Part shown: positions 1-12,734 of the stretch, piece after piece
How positions within the stretch are numbered: position 1 is the first letter of the stretch
Layout of the letters: the number at the start of each line of letters is the position of its first letter
DNA from: Rhinopithecus roxellana
Lineage: Eukaryota; Chordata; Mammalia; Primates; Cercopithecidae
NCBI RefSeq assembly: GCF_007565055.1
Contig: NC_044557.1
Coordinates: forward strand, 66,159,095 to 66,223,094
DNA length: 64,000 bases
Direction: 5' to 3'
The notes under the pieces: model-generated
Database searches by the model: none
Seen by the model: only the letters and a program-made list of their open reading frames with translations
Told to the model about the DNA's origin: nothing
Made by a program: the position numbers and the translations under genes

Positions 1-376
1 AGAAACAAAAAGGGCACAAGAGATGAGAATATAGACTTTTTTTGGGTTCAATTCTATGGAAAAGACAAAAACCAAAGGGTTTTAAAATTGTGTTTTCAGA
101 AACTCTAAATTTTACAAATACTAGAGTTCTCTGAGACATTTAGTGAATGGAATTAGGCTTTAGGTAATGATTAGGAATCACTGACATGTAACTATTTTAT
201 TTTTGTAAAAATGCTTATTTTTAACGACTGTTTTTATTTCACAATGCTCTTTCAAAATTATTAGACACCATGGAATAGAACAAAAAAGAAAGTAAAGCAC
301 ATCTCCTAAAAATCAATCCCAGTCCCAAGAAATAATCCCTGTTAATATTTTATAAATGTCATTTTAGCCAGGCTCA
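1..376. other. Intergenic AT-rich sequence, nothing recognised
   Basis: No long open frame or repeat family is recognisable here. Confidence 0.5.
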
Positions 377-775
377 TTTAATCAGGTTCAACCAGAGACA
401 CAGAACTGGTAGGAGATATATAGCAATAGAATTTATTGCAGGGAAATGGTTTACATAACTATAGCGGCTGGCTAGCTAAGTCTGAGATCCATAGGACAGG
501 CCATCTGGAAGAGCAGAGCAGAACTCTAGGGCACAGGTAGAAACAGCTGAACACAGGCAGAATTTCTTCTTTTTCAGGGAAACCTCAGCTCTGCTCTTAA
601 AGGCCTTTCAGTAGAATGAGACCCACTCAAGTTACCTAGGAAAATCTCACTAACTTAAAGCCAGCTCATTATGAATTTTAATCATAGCTAAAGAAATACC
701 TTCACAGCAATACCTAGATGAGTGTTTGATTAACTGAGAAGTTTAGCCAAGTGCAGTTGACACGTCAAAAAGATC
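377..775 (-). mobile_element. ERVL-class LTR (MLT2-like), minus strand
   Basis: The plus strand starts CAGGTTCAACCAGAGACACAG and passes through TTTATTGCAGGGAAATGG and ACCTCAGCTCTGCTCTTAAAG to CAGTTGACACGTC. In reverse complement this follows the order I know for MLT2-type LTRs of ERVL elements. It is diverged and is a dead fossil LTR. Confidence 0.75.
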
Positions 776-1955
776 ATCTCAGTGCATCCCTTGTCAACTT
801 GGCCTCCATACACATCTCCTCAAACCATATTTAATCTCCAGATAAGGACAATAACAAAGTCATGCTCTGCTTCACATGATACAACTATCTTTTGTACAAC
901 CCAAATCAAGCTAATCTTTTCCCCAAAAAAGGATGCAAAGTCCTCAGGTGATGTTCACTCTTCTATTTTGATAGCCTATAACTTAAACACTGTGATACAA
1001 AGGTAAGCATTACTTAATACATCTTATGTGAGAGGATAAGGGTATAATAATGAGAAGAAAATGAAAAAAAATATTTATATATATAAACATATTCATTAAA
1101 AATAAGTAAGAAATACTCATAACAACTACAGTCCTCATTTCTGCAACTGGTTACCTGGTCATAGTATTTATGACTGCATTCCTCCACTGCCCACTCCATA
1201 TTCCCTTTGCCCTTAGCAAGCACCTGAGCTGGCCATTGTTCTTCACCTGATAGTGTGACCCGAGCCTTCATTCCTAAAGGATCTGAGACATTAGTAGTCC
1301 TTCCTGAATTGGGTTGTTGTAGTTTTCCATTGATCTGTAGTAATCACAAGGCACGGTAGTACTAAGAGGTATTCTAAGGAGTCTTCTGTATTCTAGGCAA
1401 ACTCTTCCTTATCTCCACTGTGTGCCCAATTTTTCTGTGGTAACCAGGATCAATCACCCCAGCCAGTAAAATAACTGTTTGCCTGTGGATTCATAGGCAT
1501 GAGGAGCACAAAGTGACTGGGTGGCCGTCTCAACTTCCAGGTCAATGGATCATTGTTGTATCTCTTGGAAGAAGTAGTTTTCCCTTTGAAACTAAAACCT
1601 ATATAGATCATCAAAGTCTAAGTGTGTGGGGACAGAAAGCAAAAACTTTGCTAGTGGATCATCAGCCATGCCCATTTTTACCCTTTGACTCCTAAACTCA
1701 TGAATTCTGGCTATGGGAGCAACAACACCACAGATTAGATATTGATTCAGAGCATATATAACAACCCAGAGGACACCGTCCTCACCCTGCAAGGTATTGC
1801 CACCAGCTGACTGTAATTGAGTCTTCAAAGGGCCATTCCACCATCTCATCAAGCCAACTGCTTCAGGTTGGTAGAAAACATGGAAGCCAAATGATGGCAC
1901 TTAATTGCTAAAGGCAAGGTAGACATGGTTACCATAGTGGATAATGGAGTGAAAG
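776..1955 (-). mobile_element. Degenerate ERVL internal sequence attached to the LTR
   Basis: Sequence next to the LTR looks like ERVL internal sequence on the minus strand. The longest open piece (1592-1900) spans about 100 codons, and the rest is full of stops. No functional retroviral gene remains. The family assignment rests on its position beside the LTR and a general resemblance to ERVL internal sequence. Confidence 0.5.
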
Positions 1956-2017
1956 AAGTAATCGGAATCATTTGACTCACAGAGACTTATGACTTTGGAT
2001 AGTTAATCATGGTGTCC

Positions 2018-2235
2018 TATGTGGCAGATGCGTGGTTGCCAGAGGCTGAAGGAGACTGGGGAAATAACTGCTAATGGTACAGGGTTTCCTTTGGGGGGGG
2101 GTGAGGAAATGTCCCAGAATTAGATAGTGGTAATGGTTGCAAAACTTTATGAATATATTAAAGCTATTGAATCATATACTTTAAAAGGGTGGATTTTATG
2201 GTATGGAATTAATGGCATGTGATAAATAATTTACA
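2018..2235 (+). mobile_element. L1M 3' UTR fragment
   Basis: Contains TGGTTGCCAGAGGCTG, GGTAATGGTTGCAAAAC and GGGTGGATTTTATGG, the order seen in 3' ends of old L1 (L1MB/L1ME-like) elements. A G9 run at 2093-2101 interrupts it. Confidence 0.7.
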
Positions 2236-3950
2236 ATGTTTCTACTTTTTAAAAATGCATGTAATATGTATTCATGTAGAAAAACAAGAAAGTACATACA
2301 TACAACAACGAAGAAAATAAAATCACTTAAAATACAAAAAAGGTGAATAGAAAAGTAAAATACAATTTCAACTTTAAAGGCACTCATCTTTTGGTACTTT
2401 GTATCTACAAACTAAGAGCAATATGACATATAAAGTGCTATGAAAACTATGACCTGCATATGACAAGAATGAAATACTTCTAGACTATCTTTCCCACGAT
2501 ATGCACAGATGTGACTGCCTGCCTGCAAGCCTTACACCCTCACAAGCATTCATTATAATTAATGTAGAAGATTTCAACAGGGTTTCTGTCCCAAAAAGAA
2601 AAGAAGACCCACCCTCTGGTACTGGCCCATGCCTAGGTGAGCTCTCGAAGTGGTTGCTGAACTGTAGGTGATCTGGCAGAGAAGATTGAGCCAAACAATA
2701 TTAAGGAATCTACTCCAGTAGAATGACTTTGCTAAGAGTTTTTGCTTTCTATAAATTTTGTTACTTAAAGTACAGCATTTAGCTATCCCCATTCTATGTG
2801 TTGGTTGCTCCTACACATGCTCTTCAGTCTCCAGGGGAACTCCAAAGAACAAAGTGTGGAGCTTGACAGAACCCTCCGCCTTCTAGGTATTCACAGCACA
2901 TCCAGGCCCACCTAGCAGCTCCTGTGGTTGAAGAAACTTCAGCAAGACCTGTCAAGTATGTCATTTTCTAAGAAATCTACCAACATCTTTCATGCAATGG
3001 GCCATGTCCAGTGCTAGGTCACCTTAGTCTTTCTTCAATATCAAAATGGGACATTCTGGAGCTTCAGAGCCTTTTGTCTCCAGAGAAGCTGAGAAATGCT
3101 CACTTTCTCCATTCATGCTCAGTGACCTCCCCTTCTATTTCTTCAGCCAGCTAGCACTACCCTGTCTGTGGGAGGCAGCTGGAAGGAATGCTTTGGAGAT
3201 AGCCTGTCTAAATACTTAATGTACATTTCAATCAAGGATGTTGTGCTCACAATTTTGTTTTTTGATTCATCCCTCTTTCACTTTTGTGGTTTCAATAATG
3301 TGATACAAGAGCCTGTCCCTTCCCCTGTTCCTTGAAACAGAATCTTGATGCTAATGGGCCAGCTAAGCACAGGAAGGACCAACTAGCTTCACATCGGGAA
3401 AAATTACCTTACAGAATCTTAACCAACTCTTTCCATCTGGTAGAGAGGAAGAAAAGGAGAGAGAATTGGTTTGACAACACTGTGGGAGGGGGCGGGAGGG
3501 GGCCAAACCTCCAGGCTACAAGTATTCTAGTATTCACGTACCACTCATCGTTTTAAATATCTATTCTTTTACGTTTCCACATCCTTGTAATCAGTTCTTG
3601 TCAGTGGGAATTGTGTTGTGAATTCACACCTTGAATTCCTTAGTTCTGTGACTAGATGAGTTCATAGAACCTAAAAGTTTGACCTGAATAAAGTTCTAAG
3701 AGCAGAGATGGGGATAAAGGGAAAGTAAGAGCCCACAGGTAGTTCTCTCAGAGGAGGGAGGGCTGGAAGACAGAATGCCACAGAAGGCCTAGGAGGGGGT
3801 GGAGTGTTCAGTCCTTTGAATAAAGTTAGCAAGTGAGGTTTTTATGGAGGTCCTCAGTGAGACACTGGGCCCATGGAATTAACAAGGCATTATGTTCAAG
3901 GCCAGGATATGGGCAGCAGAATCTGTTACACTCTCAGTTCAATGAGTCCA
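2236..3950. other. Intergenic sequence without recognised genes
   Basis: About 1.7 kb with only short chance frames. A G-rich patch (GGGAGGGGGCGGGAGGGGG) lies at 3483-3501. No repeat family is confidently recognised. Confidence 0.5.
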
Positions 3951-3951
3951 G

Positions 3952-4000
3952 GGGTTTGTCTGGGCTGCATCAGAATTACCTGGGGGAGGTGATTTAAACT
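3952..4000. mobile_element. MER5-like hAT fragment (short)
   Basis: TGCATCAGAATTACCTGGGG resembles the conserved part of MER5A non-autonomous hAT elements. It is short, so the call is tentative. Confidence 0.5.
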
Positions 4001-4030
4001 TTTCACATTCATAAATATGTGCATGTGCAC

Positions 4031-4075
4031 AGAAAGAGAGAGAGAGATAGGCAGGGAGAGAGAGAGAAAGGCAGG
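4031..4075. repeat. (GA)n purine-rich repeat
   Basis: Two runs of GAGAGAGA are separated by TAGGCAGG, giving a 45-bp almost pure purine strand. Confidence 0.85.
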
Positions 4076-4129
4076 TGATTCTAGAATGGGTCCTGGTAGA
4101 GAAAGCGGGTAAGGGTGGTTTGAAAATGG

Positions 4130-4405
4130 ATGGGCACAGTGGCTCATGCCTATAATTCCAGCACTTTGGGAAGCCAAGGTGGGCACATTGCTTGAGGTCA
4201 GTCATTCAAGGCCAGCCTGGACAACATGGCAAAACCCTATCTCTATTAATATTAGCCTATAGTCCCAGCTACTGAGGTGGCTTGAACAGGAGAATTGCTT
4301 GAACCCAGGAGGTGGAGGTTGTAGTGAGCTGAGATTGTGCTACTGCACTCCAGCCTGGGCGACAGAGAGAGACTCTGTCTCAAAAAAAAAAAGAAAAGAA
4401 AAGCT
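4130..4405 (+). mobile_element. Alu, internally deleted
   Basis: Starts GGGCACAGTGGCTCATGCC and ends in a GAAAAG-interrupted A tail. The stretch between the left and right monomers is shortened: it jumps from CTCTATTAATATTAGC to CCTATAGTCCC. Old subfamily by divergence. Confidence 0.9.
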
Positions 4406-4539
4406 CCCTAGTTTATTCTGCTACATGACCTTATCCACAACCCAACCATTGTCCTAACTTAACATGGAAAAGGTCACAGAAAACTCTTTTTTCCTTCTTG
4501 TCACAAATGCCATTTCCCTCAATGTGCCAGGTAGGACAG

Positions 4540-6800
4540 TAAGCACAATCCAAACTGGAGGAAGAATAGACTAGGGAATGTAGTGGCTCACTTCAGTGTG
4601 GCTTCAGGTGCAACTTGATGTAGGACTCAAGTGATGTCATCTAAATAAGATCCCCACTCCCTCCATTTCTCTGTCTCCACCTCATCAGTGTTGGTTCCAT
4701 TCTCTGGTCTAATGTGGTCATAGATTACTGTGGCGGTTTGAGCTACTACATCCTCTCTCCTTCGTGTCCAACAAGAAGAGAGTAAGAGTCTTTCCCAGGA
4801 TTCCTGATGGCTATCATTGCCTGTCATTGGCTTATTCCTGAACTGTTCGTTGTGCCCAAGAGAATGTGACCCTACAACACTGTAGCAAGTGTATTCAGTA
4901 GTAATTCCCCGGTCTCTTCCCCAAAGGGATCTACTTCTGTTTACTAGGATAGCTATACGTTGGAGAAATGGGAGTGCCCAGACTTTTCAAAGATTTGTAT
5001 ACTGAAATTGATACTCAGAAACCCTAAATGCCCTCATAGCCTGGGACCAGGCAATAAATGGGGTCCTGGCCCAAGTCTGGCTCACAGTGGACCCACTGGG
5101 TACAGACAGCTACCTGTTTTTCCAGTCTTCACATGAATAACTAGAATGGAGATACCTGATAGTTGGTAGAATCAAATGCTTTACACTGGTTCCTTGACCT
5201 GTGAGGTAAGATATTCTAGGGAAGAAGGTCAAGTAGAAGTATCTGAAACTGCCCCAAACCCCTGACTAAGAGAGTATATAAAAAATAGGGCTACTTCTCG
5301 GGGAAATGGCACAGATCAGTGCCACCTTCAAAAGCTTTTAATGACTTCAGGGTTGGTGGTCCTTCTATATCCTCCTTTAATTCGCCACGTGGCCTCTACT
5401 AAAACAAGATGGGGCATGGTGGATAAGAATAGACTATGGCAAACTCAACCAAGTAGTAACCCCAATTGCAGTGGCTGTGCCCAACATGATATCTCTATTA
5501 CAGCAGATTAACCATGCCCTCCAGCACACTGCATGTGGCCACTGACCTGATATCTGTGTTCTTGTTCATTCCTACCAGGAAGAGGGATAAGTAGTTCACA
5601 ATTACATAGGACAGAAAACCCTACATGGTTATGGTCTGGCCCCAGGGCTATGTTAACTCTATTACCTTCTGGTATAATACAGTCTGAGGTCACCTGGATG
5701 GCCTGACACTCTGAAGAACATTGGTTTGGTCCACAACATCAGTGATGTCAGCTTAATCAGAACTGATCATCCAGGAGTAGGAAATATGTTGGAGCAAGGG
5801 AAGACACATAGACTCCAGGGGTGAGAGGTAAATTCTACAAAGATGCATGGGACCACCATATAAGTGAAGATTCTAGATGGATCCAGAGCATGCTGGGACA
5901 TCCTCTCCAAAGTAAAATACAAATGTTTGCATCTCACACCTTCCATCATTAAGAAAGAAGCACATTTGGTAGATGTTTTGGGGTTCTGGTACAACACGTT
6001 TGGAATATTGTTCCATCCCATCTATTGGGTAGCTCAGAGGCTGCCAGCTTTATGTGGGGCCCTGGGCAAGAAAAGGCTCTGAAGTAGATTCAGGCTGAGG
6101 GGCAAGTAGTCCTGCTTCTTGAACCATGCAACCCAGTAGCCCCTATGGTACCTGAAGTGTCTGTGGTAAGAAAAGATGCTGTGAGGTGTTTCATCACATG
6201 CTACAGTAGGAGCATTGCATTGTAGACCCCTAATGTTTTTGAGCAGGGGCATACCATCTGCAGCAGAGAACCATGCACTATGCATGACCCAAAAGCAGCT
6301 ATTAGTACACTACTGAGCCTCAGTGGAGAAAGATTATCTCATTTTAATAAAAATAGAGCATGGACCATTAAGTGACCATGCAGCCAGAGCTGCCCATCAG
6401 CAGGTAGGTTCTGTCAAAGGTGAGCAATCCTTCATAAGATGGAAGTGGTGCATCCAGGATCAGTCACAAGCAGGGCCAGAGGGCGTAAGTAAGCAGCACA
6501 TGGGGAAGGCCCAGAACCACTCTGCTTCTGGGCCCCTGCTCACACCTAGGGCTACATGGAATTGGGGAAGCTTTTGAACGAGGATGAAAGTAGACTAGTC
6601 CTGTTTCGTGGATGGGTTGGCTTGACATGATCAGGTAAGTCTGCTGCTGACTTATACCACCACTTCGTTATGGCTCTGGAAGACAGGGAGGTCCTCCCAA
6701 TGGGCATAGTTCTAGGGAGTTCACCTAGCTACCCAGTTTATATGGAAAAAGAAGTGCCCTGCATTAAGAATATATGCAGGTTCATGCAGAGTGGCAATGG
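4540..6800 (+). mobile_element. ERVL-like pol fragment, broken
   Basis: Plus-strand sequence keeps short reverse-transcriptase-like motifs. A D-Y-G-K-L-N string with a following hydrophobic segment starts at 5432. A P-Q-G-Y-V-N-S string starts at 5640, in a different frame. Stops and frameshifts separate them, so nothing is translatable. Similarity continues loosely to about 6800. I infer an ERVL-class relic; the ends are uncertain. It lies on the strand opposite the LTR at 377-775, so it is probably a separate insertion. Confidence 0.6.
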
Positions 6801-7423
6801 CTTGACAAGTTGATCAGAAGCTTGGAAAGAAAAATGGAGCATCAGGGTTAAAAAGATCTGAGAAAGGGATATATGGACTTATAGGATGGGCAAAAATCAT
6901 GAAACAAAGTAAATACAATGTAAAAGAAGACAAAGAATTACTTTAATTTTAGATTAGTATGGGTACAATTAGACTTTCCTTTTGATTTTAGGCAACTTCG
7001 TTGTTTTTAAAGGGAAATACTGTACATAGCGACGGGAATTCTCACAGCTACCTCCACCAGCTCTTCCCTGGCATGTTAGACACCCAAAAGTGTCTTCCAG
7101 ACAGCCAAGAAACTGGTCTGAAGTGCTATCTGGAATGTTCTAGGATGGGAAAAAGGGATTGGTTCTAGCCAGCATGAGAGAAAAGAAGGTTGAGAGTTTT
7201 GTAATACATATGGGTTTTTATTATGTTAAATTCCAAGTCTATTATGTATTCCCATTAGAAATTTATTTTATGGCTGCCTTTTTCCCTGGGGGATTTGTGA
7301 TGGCAAACAGGAGTGGATGAGTGTATCATTCAGGATAAGCCAGGATGCAGCAAAACATGGCTCTACCTACCCGGTGGCTTATAACAACAAGGTTTGTTTC
7401 TCCCTCATTTTTCTTATCCAGTG
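6801..7423. other. Intergenic, nothing recognised
   Basis: AT-rich sequence between two retroviral fossils. No long frame and no confident repeat family. Confidence 0.5.
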
Positions 7424-7814
7424 TGTTAGGCTGTTCTTTCATTGCTCTAAAGAAATACCAGAGACTGAGTACTTTATAAAGGAAAAAGGCTTAATGGGCT
7501 CCTGGCTCTGCAGGCCGTACAAACATGGCACTGGCATCTGCTCAGCTTCTGGGGAGGCCTCAGGGAGCTTTTACTCATGGTAGAAGCAGGAGTGGGCATC
7601 TTATGGCAGAGCAAGAGAGAGTCGGGGAGGGAGGTGCCACATACTTTAAAAAAAAACTAGGTCCCCTGAGAACTCAAGCATTATCACAAGGACAGTACAA
7701 AGCCATGAGGGATTCACCTCCATTACCCAAACACCTCCCACCAGGCCCCATCTCCAACACTGAGGATTACAGTTCAACATGAGATTGGTGAGGACATATA
7801 TTCAAACCATATCA
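7424..7814 (-). mobile_element. MaLR (MST/THE1-type) LTR, provirus 1, right-hand in element sense
   Basis: Starts TGTTAGGCTGTTC and ends AAACCATATCA. In reverse complement this is TGATATGG to CCTAACA, the order of MST/THE1 LTRs. It is the 3' LTR of a minus-strand provirus that ends at 9824. Confidence 0.9.
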
Positions 7815-9428
7815 TTCCTCCCATGACCCTCCAAATCTCATGTGCTTCTCACATTGCAAAATATAATCATGCCTTACCAACAGTCCCCCAGAGTCTTAAT
7901 TCATTGCAGCATCAACTCAATGAAAAGACCCAAGTTCACAGTCTCATCTGGAAATGAGCGCCTTTCACCTATAAGCATGTAAAATCAAAACAAGTTAGTT
8001 ACTTCCAAGATACAGTGGGAGTACAGGCATTGGGTAAGCATTCCTGTTCCCAAACAGAGAAATCAGCCAAAACAAAGAGGCTACAGGCCCCAGGCAAGTT
8101 CAAAATCCAGTAGGGCAGTCATTAAATCCTAAAGCTCCAAAATAATTTCTTTTGACTCCATGTGCCAGATCCAGGACACACTGCTGCAAGGAATCTTTGG
8201 GTGCCTCTGCCCCTTCAGCTTTGTAGGGTACATTCCCCCATGGCTTCTCTCATAGGCTGTCAAGTGCCTGCAGCTTTTCCAAGTGCAGAGTGCAAGCTGC
8301 AGGTGTATCTGCTTCCTGGGATCTGGAGGACAGTGGGCCCCTTCCCATAGCTCCACTAGGCAGTGGCCCAGTGGGCACTTTTTGTGGACCCTACAATGCC
8401 ATTTTTCCCCTCCACACTGCCCTAGTAAAGGTTCTTTGTGAGGGCTCTGCCTCTGCATCAGACACCTAGGCTTTCTCATACATCCTCTGAAATATAGACA
8501 GAGGATTCCCAGCCTCCTTCATCCTTTCACTCTGTGTGCCTACAGGCTTAACACTGTATGGAAGCCACCAAGGCTTGTGCCCTCTGGGGTAGCAACCCAT
8601 GTGGTACCTGGGGCCCTTTGAGCCATGGCTGGAGCCACAGCAGCCAGGATGCAGGGAGCAGTGTCCCACAACTGCCCAGGACAGCAGGGCCCTGGGGCTG
8701 GCCCATAAAACCATTCTTCCCTCCTAGGCCTCTGTGCCTGTGATGGGAGGGGCTACCTTGAAGGTCTCTGAAATGCCTTTAAGGATTTTTTCCCATTGTC
8801 TTGGCTATCAGCACCTGGCTCTTTTTCAGTCATGCAAATATCTCTCGTAAGTGGTTGCTCTACAGCTTGCTTGAATTCCTCTGTCCAAAAAGCTTTTTCT
8901 CTCTCTGGCACATGGCCAGGCTGCAAATTCTCCAAACTTTTATGCTCTTCTTTCCTCTTAAATATAAATTCCAACTTTAAGTCATTTATTTGATCCTGGC
9001 TCTGAGTGTGGGTTATTAGAAGCAGCAGGCCACCTCTTGAACACTTTGCTGCTTAGCAATTTCTTCCACTAGATTCCCTAAATCATTACGATTTAGTTCA
9101 GACTTCCACAGACTTCCTAGGACATGGACACAACACATCCAAGCTCCTTGCTAGGGCATAATAAGGGTAACTTTTGCTACAATTCCCAATATGTTCCTCA
9201 TTTCCATCTGAGACCTCTTCAGCCTGGCCTTCACTATTCATATTACTATCAACATTTTGGTTACAACCATTTAACCAGTATCTAAGAAGTTCCAAACTTT
9301 CCCTCATATTTCTCTCTTCTTCTGAGCCCTCCCAACTCTTCCAACTTCTGTCCATTACCCAGTTCCAAGGCTGCTTCCATACTTTCAGGTATCTTTATAG
9401 CAATGCCCTACTCCTCCATACTAATTTC
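7815..9428 (-). mobile_element. MaLR internal region, provirus 1
   Basis: 1.6 kb between two LTRs of the same type. It shares long matching blocks with the internal part of the second provirus (24666-26844), for example TTTGACTCCATGTSCCAGATC and CATTGTCTTGGCTATCAGC. MaLR internal regions are non-coding relics. The open frames here (up to 116 codons) are not conserved between the two copies. Confidence 0.88.
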
Positions 9429-9824
9429 TGTTAGGCTGTTCTCACAGTGCTGTAAAGAAGTACTCAAGACTGGGTAATTTATAAAGAAAAGAAGTTTAAC
9501 TGGCTTATGGTTATACAGTCTGTACAAGCATGGTACCACCATCTGCTTGGCTTCTGGGGAGGCCTCAGGGAGCTTTTACTCATGGTGGAAGACAAAACAA
9601 GAGCATATACTGTCTCACATGGCAGAACAGGAACAAGGGGTGGAGGCAGTCCCACACATTTCTAAAGATCAAGACTTCCTAAGAAGTCACTCACTATCCC
9701 AAGGCACCAAGCCATGAGGAATCTGCCCCCATGATCCAAACATCTCCCACCAAGCCCCACCACCAACATTGGGGATTTAAGTTCAACATGGGATTTGGCA
9801 GTGACATATATTCAAACCATACCA
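9429..9824 (-). mobile_element. MaLR (MST/THE1-type) LTR, provirus 1, 5' LTR in element sense
   Basis: Starts TGTTAGGCTGTTCTCACAG and ends CAAACCATACCA. It pairs with 7424-7814 around a MaLR internal region. The two LTRs differ visibly at many sites, consistent with a very old insertion. Confidence 0.9.
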
Positions 9825-10540
9825 TCTGGTGAGAGTCAGCTGCTGCTCTGATTTGATTAATTTTCACTTTGGGACTCAGGCTAATAGAGCCACCTCAGTC
9901 AGAAACATTACCAGTCATTGTGGCATTGTGAACCATATATGCTGGCTGTTAACACCTTCTGCTCAGAAGGGGCCCACCTTTGTTTTGTTTTTTTTAGAAT
10001 AAACACATCTGTGGAATGTTTCCCACATTTGATTCGTCAAAGCAAGTCACATGGCCACTTCTGGGTTCAACAGGGTAGGAATGTATAATCTTCCCATAGA
10101 TAGGGACACCACAGAGAGAAGCACCAAAATCATGGGTAAACCATAATATAGTTGACCACAGTGGGTTGTTTTATTTTACACCTTAAAAAGTGGTCCTTAT
10201 ACTCAGAAATTCAACTAAAGTAGGCCTGTAACTACAGTACTTTTTGCCTTTCTATATGGCTGGATTTAAAGATTAATAATAAAAGGCATTCAATCTAAAG
10301 ACATCAAATATTTTTATGTGTGATAGATATTCTGTGATCTTTCTTATAAAAGGGTATTCTTTCATTGTTTTATCATGTGATAAACATATAGCAATTTATA
10401 GTCATCAGAAAATTAGAATCTCAAAATCTAAACTATAAGGGCATAAGTGAGCTAGATACCTATACTTTTTCCTAATATCTCTTATTCACAAATATGTGAA
10501 TGAAGGAATGGAAGAAGAGCATGTGTTGTGTGGGGGGCGG
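9825..10540. other. Intergenic, nothing recognised
   Basis: No gene-like frame. A short T-rich run lies near 9981. No confident repeat assignment. Confidence 0.5.
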
Positions 10541-10690
10541 GGGGCGGGGGGAGAGAGAGAGAGAGAGTTTGAGAATTGAGGAGGAGGGCAGACCTACCTT
10601 AGAAATTCAATACCTTGTTCAGAGAGAGAGAGAAAAAAATTGAAAATTGAGGGGGAGGGGAGACCTACCTAGAAATTCAATACCTCGTCC
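10541..10690. repeat. Purine-rich microsatellite and diverged 70-bp tandem duplication
   Basis: A GGGGCGGGGGG-type tract opening at about 10531 leads into (GA)n. A unit of about 70 bp (10552-10620) is followed by a second copy (10621-10690). Each copy has (GA)n, then ATTGAGG-GGAGGG, CAGACCTACC and AGAAATTCAATACC. Confidence 0.8.
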
Positions 10691-11231
10691 CACACTGGAA
10701 GCTCCTCATATAACTTGTTAGTTCTGCCAGGAACCACCATGGACAGTTCCCATGGCAAGCCTTGCTGCAGAGAGAATTACCACGTTTCTGGGGCAAGTAC
10801 GTTCTGCACAACCCATTAACTCCATGCAAAAGTGACCATATTTCTAATTGTTGAAAGGTGTGAAGTTCTAGGATAAACACTAGATTTATCATCTTTTCAA
10901 ATAAAAGGAACATTTGAGTCATGGAATGCCACTTGCAGTTTCTAATAATATAAATATACTTGGGATAAAAACAAGTATCTTCAATAAATAATCTTTATCT
11001 TTAATAAATAAGCATTTTAGTGAAATTACAGAGCTTCAACAGCCTAATACAGATACTTCTGTATCATCAGCTATCAGAGAAATGCCTAAAAGGTGATTTT
11101 GACAAGGCAGAGAAGAATTAAAAGACCTTTGCCAGTGATCCTGTCTTGGCTGTATCCACCAGAACAAAGACATAAGATTCAGCTCTCAAACACTAATCCA
11201 AGCTTGTGGAGCTGGCATGACTTAGTCTAGC
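10691..11231. other. Intergenic, nothing recognised
   Basis: AT-rich single-copy sequence; only short chance frames. Confidence 0.45.
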
Positions 11232-11435
11232 AAAGTTAGTGGTCTTCTGAGTCAAGCATACTGAGTGTGAATCCTATTTCTGCCACTCACCAACCATGTG
11301 ACCTTGAACAAATTAATCTCTCTGAGTATTGATTTTCTCATCTGTAAAATAAGAATAACAGCTCTTATTATTATGGCTGTGGTGGAGATTAAATGAGATA
11401 ATATTCCTGGCACATGATAAGTCCTTATTAAGGCA
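11232..11435 (+). repeat. MIR element
   Basis: TCTGCCACTCACCAACCATGTGACC, read in parts, then TCTCATCTGTAAAATAAG and GATTAAATGAGATAAT follow MIR order on the plus strand. Confidence 0.85.
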
Positions 11436-12730
11436 AAACTATCATCAATCAATCAATCAGCAGCAGCTTCATCTTCATCATCATGAGCCAATCTATAGAA
11501 GGAACTAGGGAGCTACAAATGTAGCTCAATCATAAAACATTCCGCTGGCTGATGGAAGTAATGTTCGTTTTCACAAATACATTTATAATATCACTACATA
11601 TCCTAGATTTCTGATTTTTAAAACATCATGATTACTTTCATTAATTGACTAGTGATTGATTTAATGCCTTATTTAAAAGGGTTTAGAAAATATGGGTGTT
11701 ACAGTCCTGATTGTTTTTCTTATTAAACTCAGCAGCAATCATAGTACCACAAAAATGAGTGTCTTCATAATTGAACTATTTCCATTCTCACTGAGAAGTG
11801 TCTGAAATTTGTGGTTTTATTAACTGAAATGAGTCTTCATCCTCATGCAGAAAGAAAAAGCACCTGCTCCTAATAATAATGCCATGGAAAACATCACAAA
11901 AATCAGACATTTTGTATTTCCTCCTTGGATAAATTTGCAAAACACCTCATAACTTTGTAGGGTTCTCTTGAGGGACAAACTTAAATCCATCCAAAAAGTG
12001 TTGCCTTCTGAACTTAATTACTACCAAATTATTTTATTTGCATAATCCGTTTGTTACTGGGTGAAACACAATTTGTAGGATGAAGTTTTTCAGAAAGGCA
12101 TAATGGGGAAAAATTAATTATAGTGCTCTAGAGTTCACCCAAAAGCACAGAAAATGCACATTAATAAATGACTTTGTGTGGATATCTAGAGCTCATAGAG
12201 GTATGGCTATTTCTCTCCCTGAGATAGGAATGACCTTTTCCCAGGTACTTTGGAAGCCATGGTAGCTTTGGTAGCCATATTACTGAAATACAGCCCAAAA
12301 GTAGACAGGCACTTTAGGCTTGCCACTTCATTTCACCGAAATGCCATTCTACATCAGGTCTCTGTATGGTCATTTCACTCAGAGTTTATTAATCTAAAAT
12401 GTGCTTTCTCACTTGAAGAGATGAAAATTAGAGATGCTTTCCTCATGAGCTACCCTCTCTTACTATGAAATCCCAAGAATGTGCTGTTCATAAATGAACC
12501 ATACATGAAAGAGGAACTATAGTTAGAAAACAAAAATATGAAGGCATGTCCAAAGAAAGGCAAACTTTAGGAACTGTAAATTTATCATTTTTAAAATAAA
12601 TAAATCAATATTGGCAAGAATGCTGAGAAATAGATTCTCTTATCCATTGTGGGTAAAACTGTAAACTTAATATTAAATTTTTGAAGGTTGGTACTATGTT
12701 TTCAAAACTAAGAATCTGGAAATCTTATCA
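11436..12730. other. Repeat-poor AT-rich intergenic stretch
   Basis: 1.3 kb with almost no dispersed repeats. It begins with a short ATCA-rich patch (11440-11485), and a small L1-like piece may lie near 12605-12670. No gene-like frame. The absence of repeats is why I note it as a possible conserved non-coding region. Confidence 0.45.
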
Positions 12731-12734
12731 AAGG

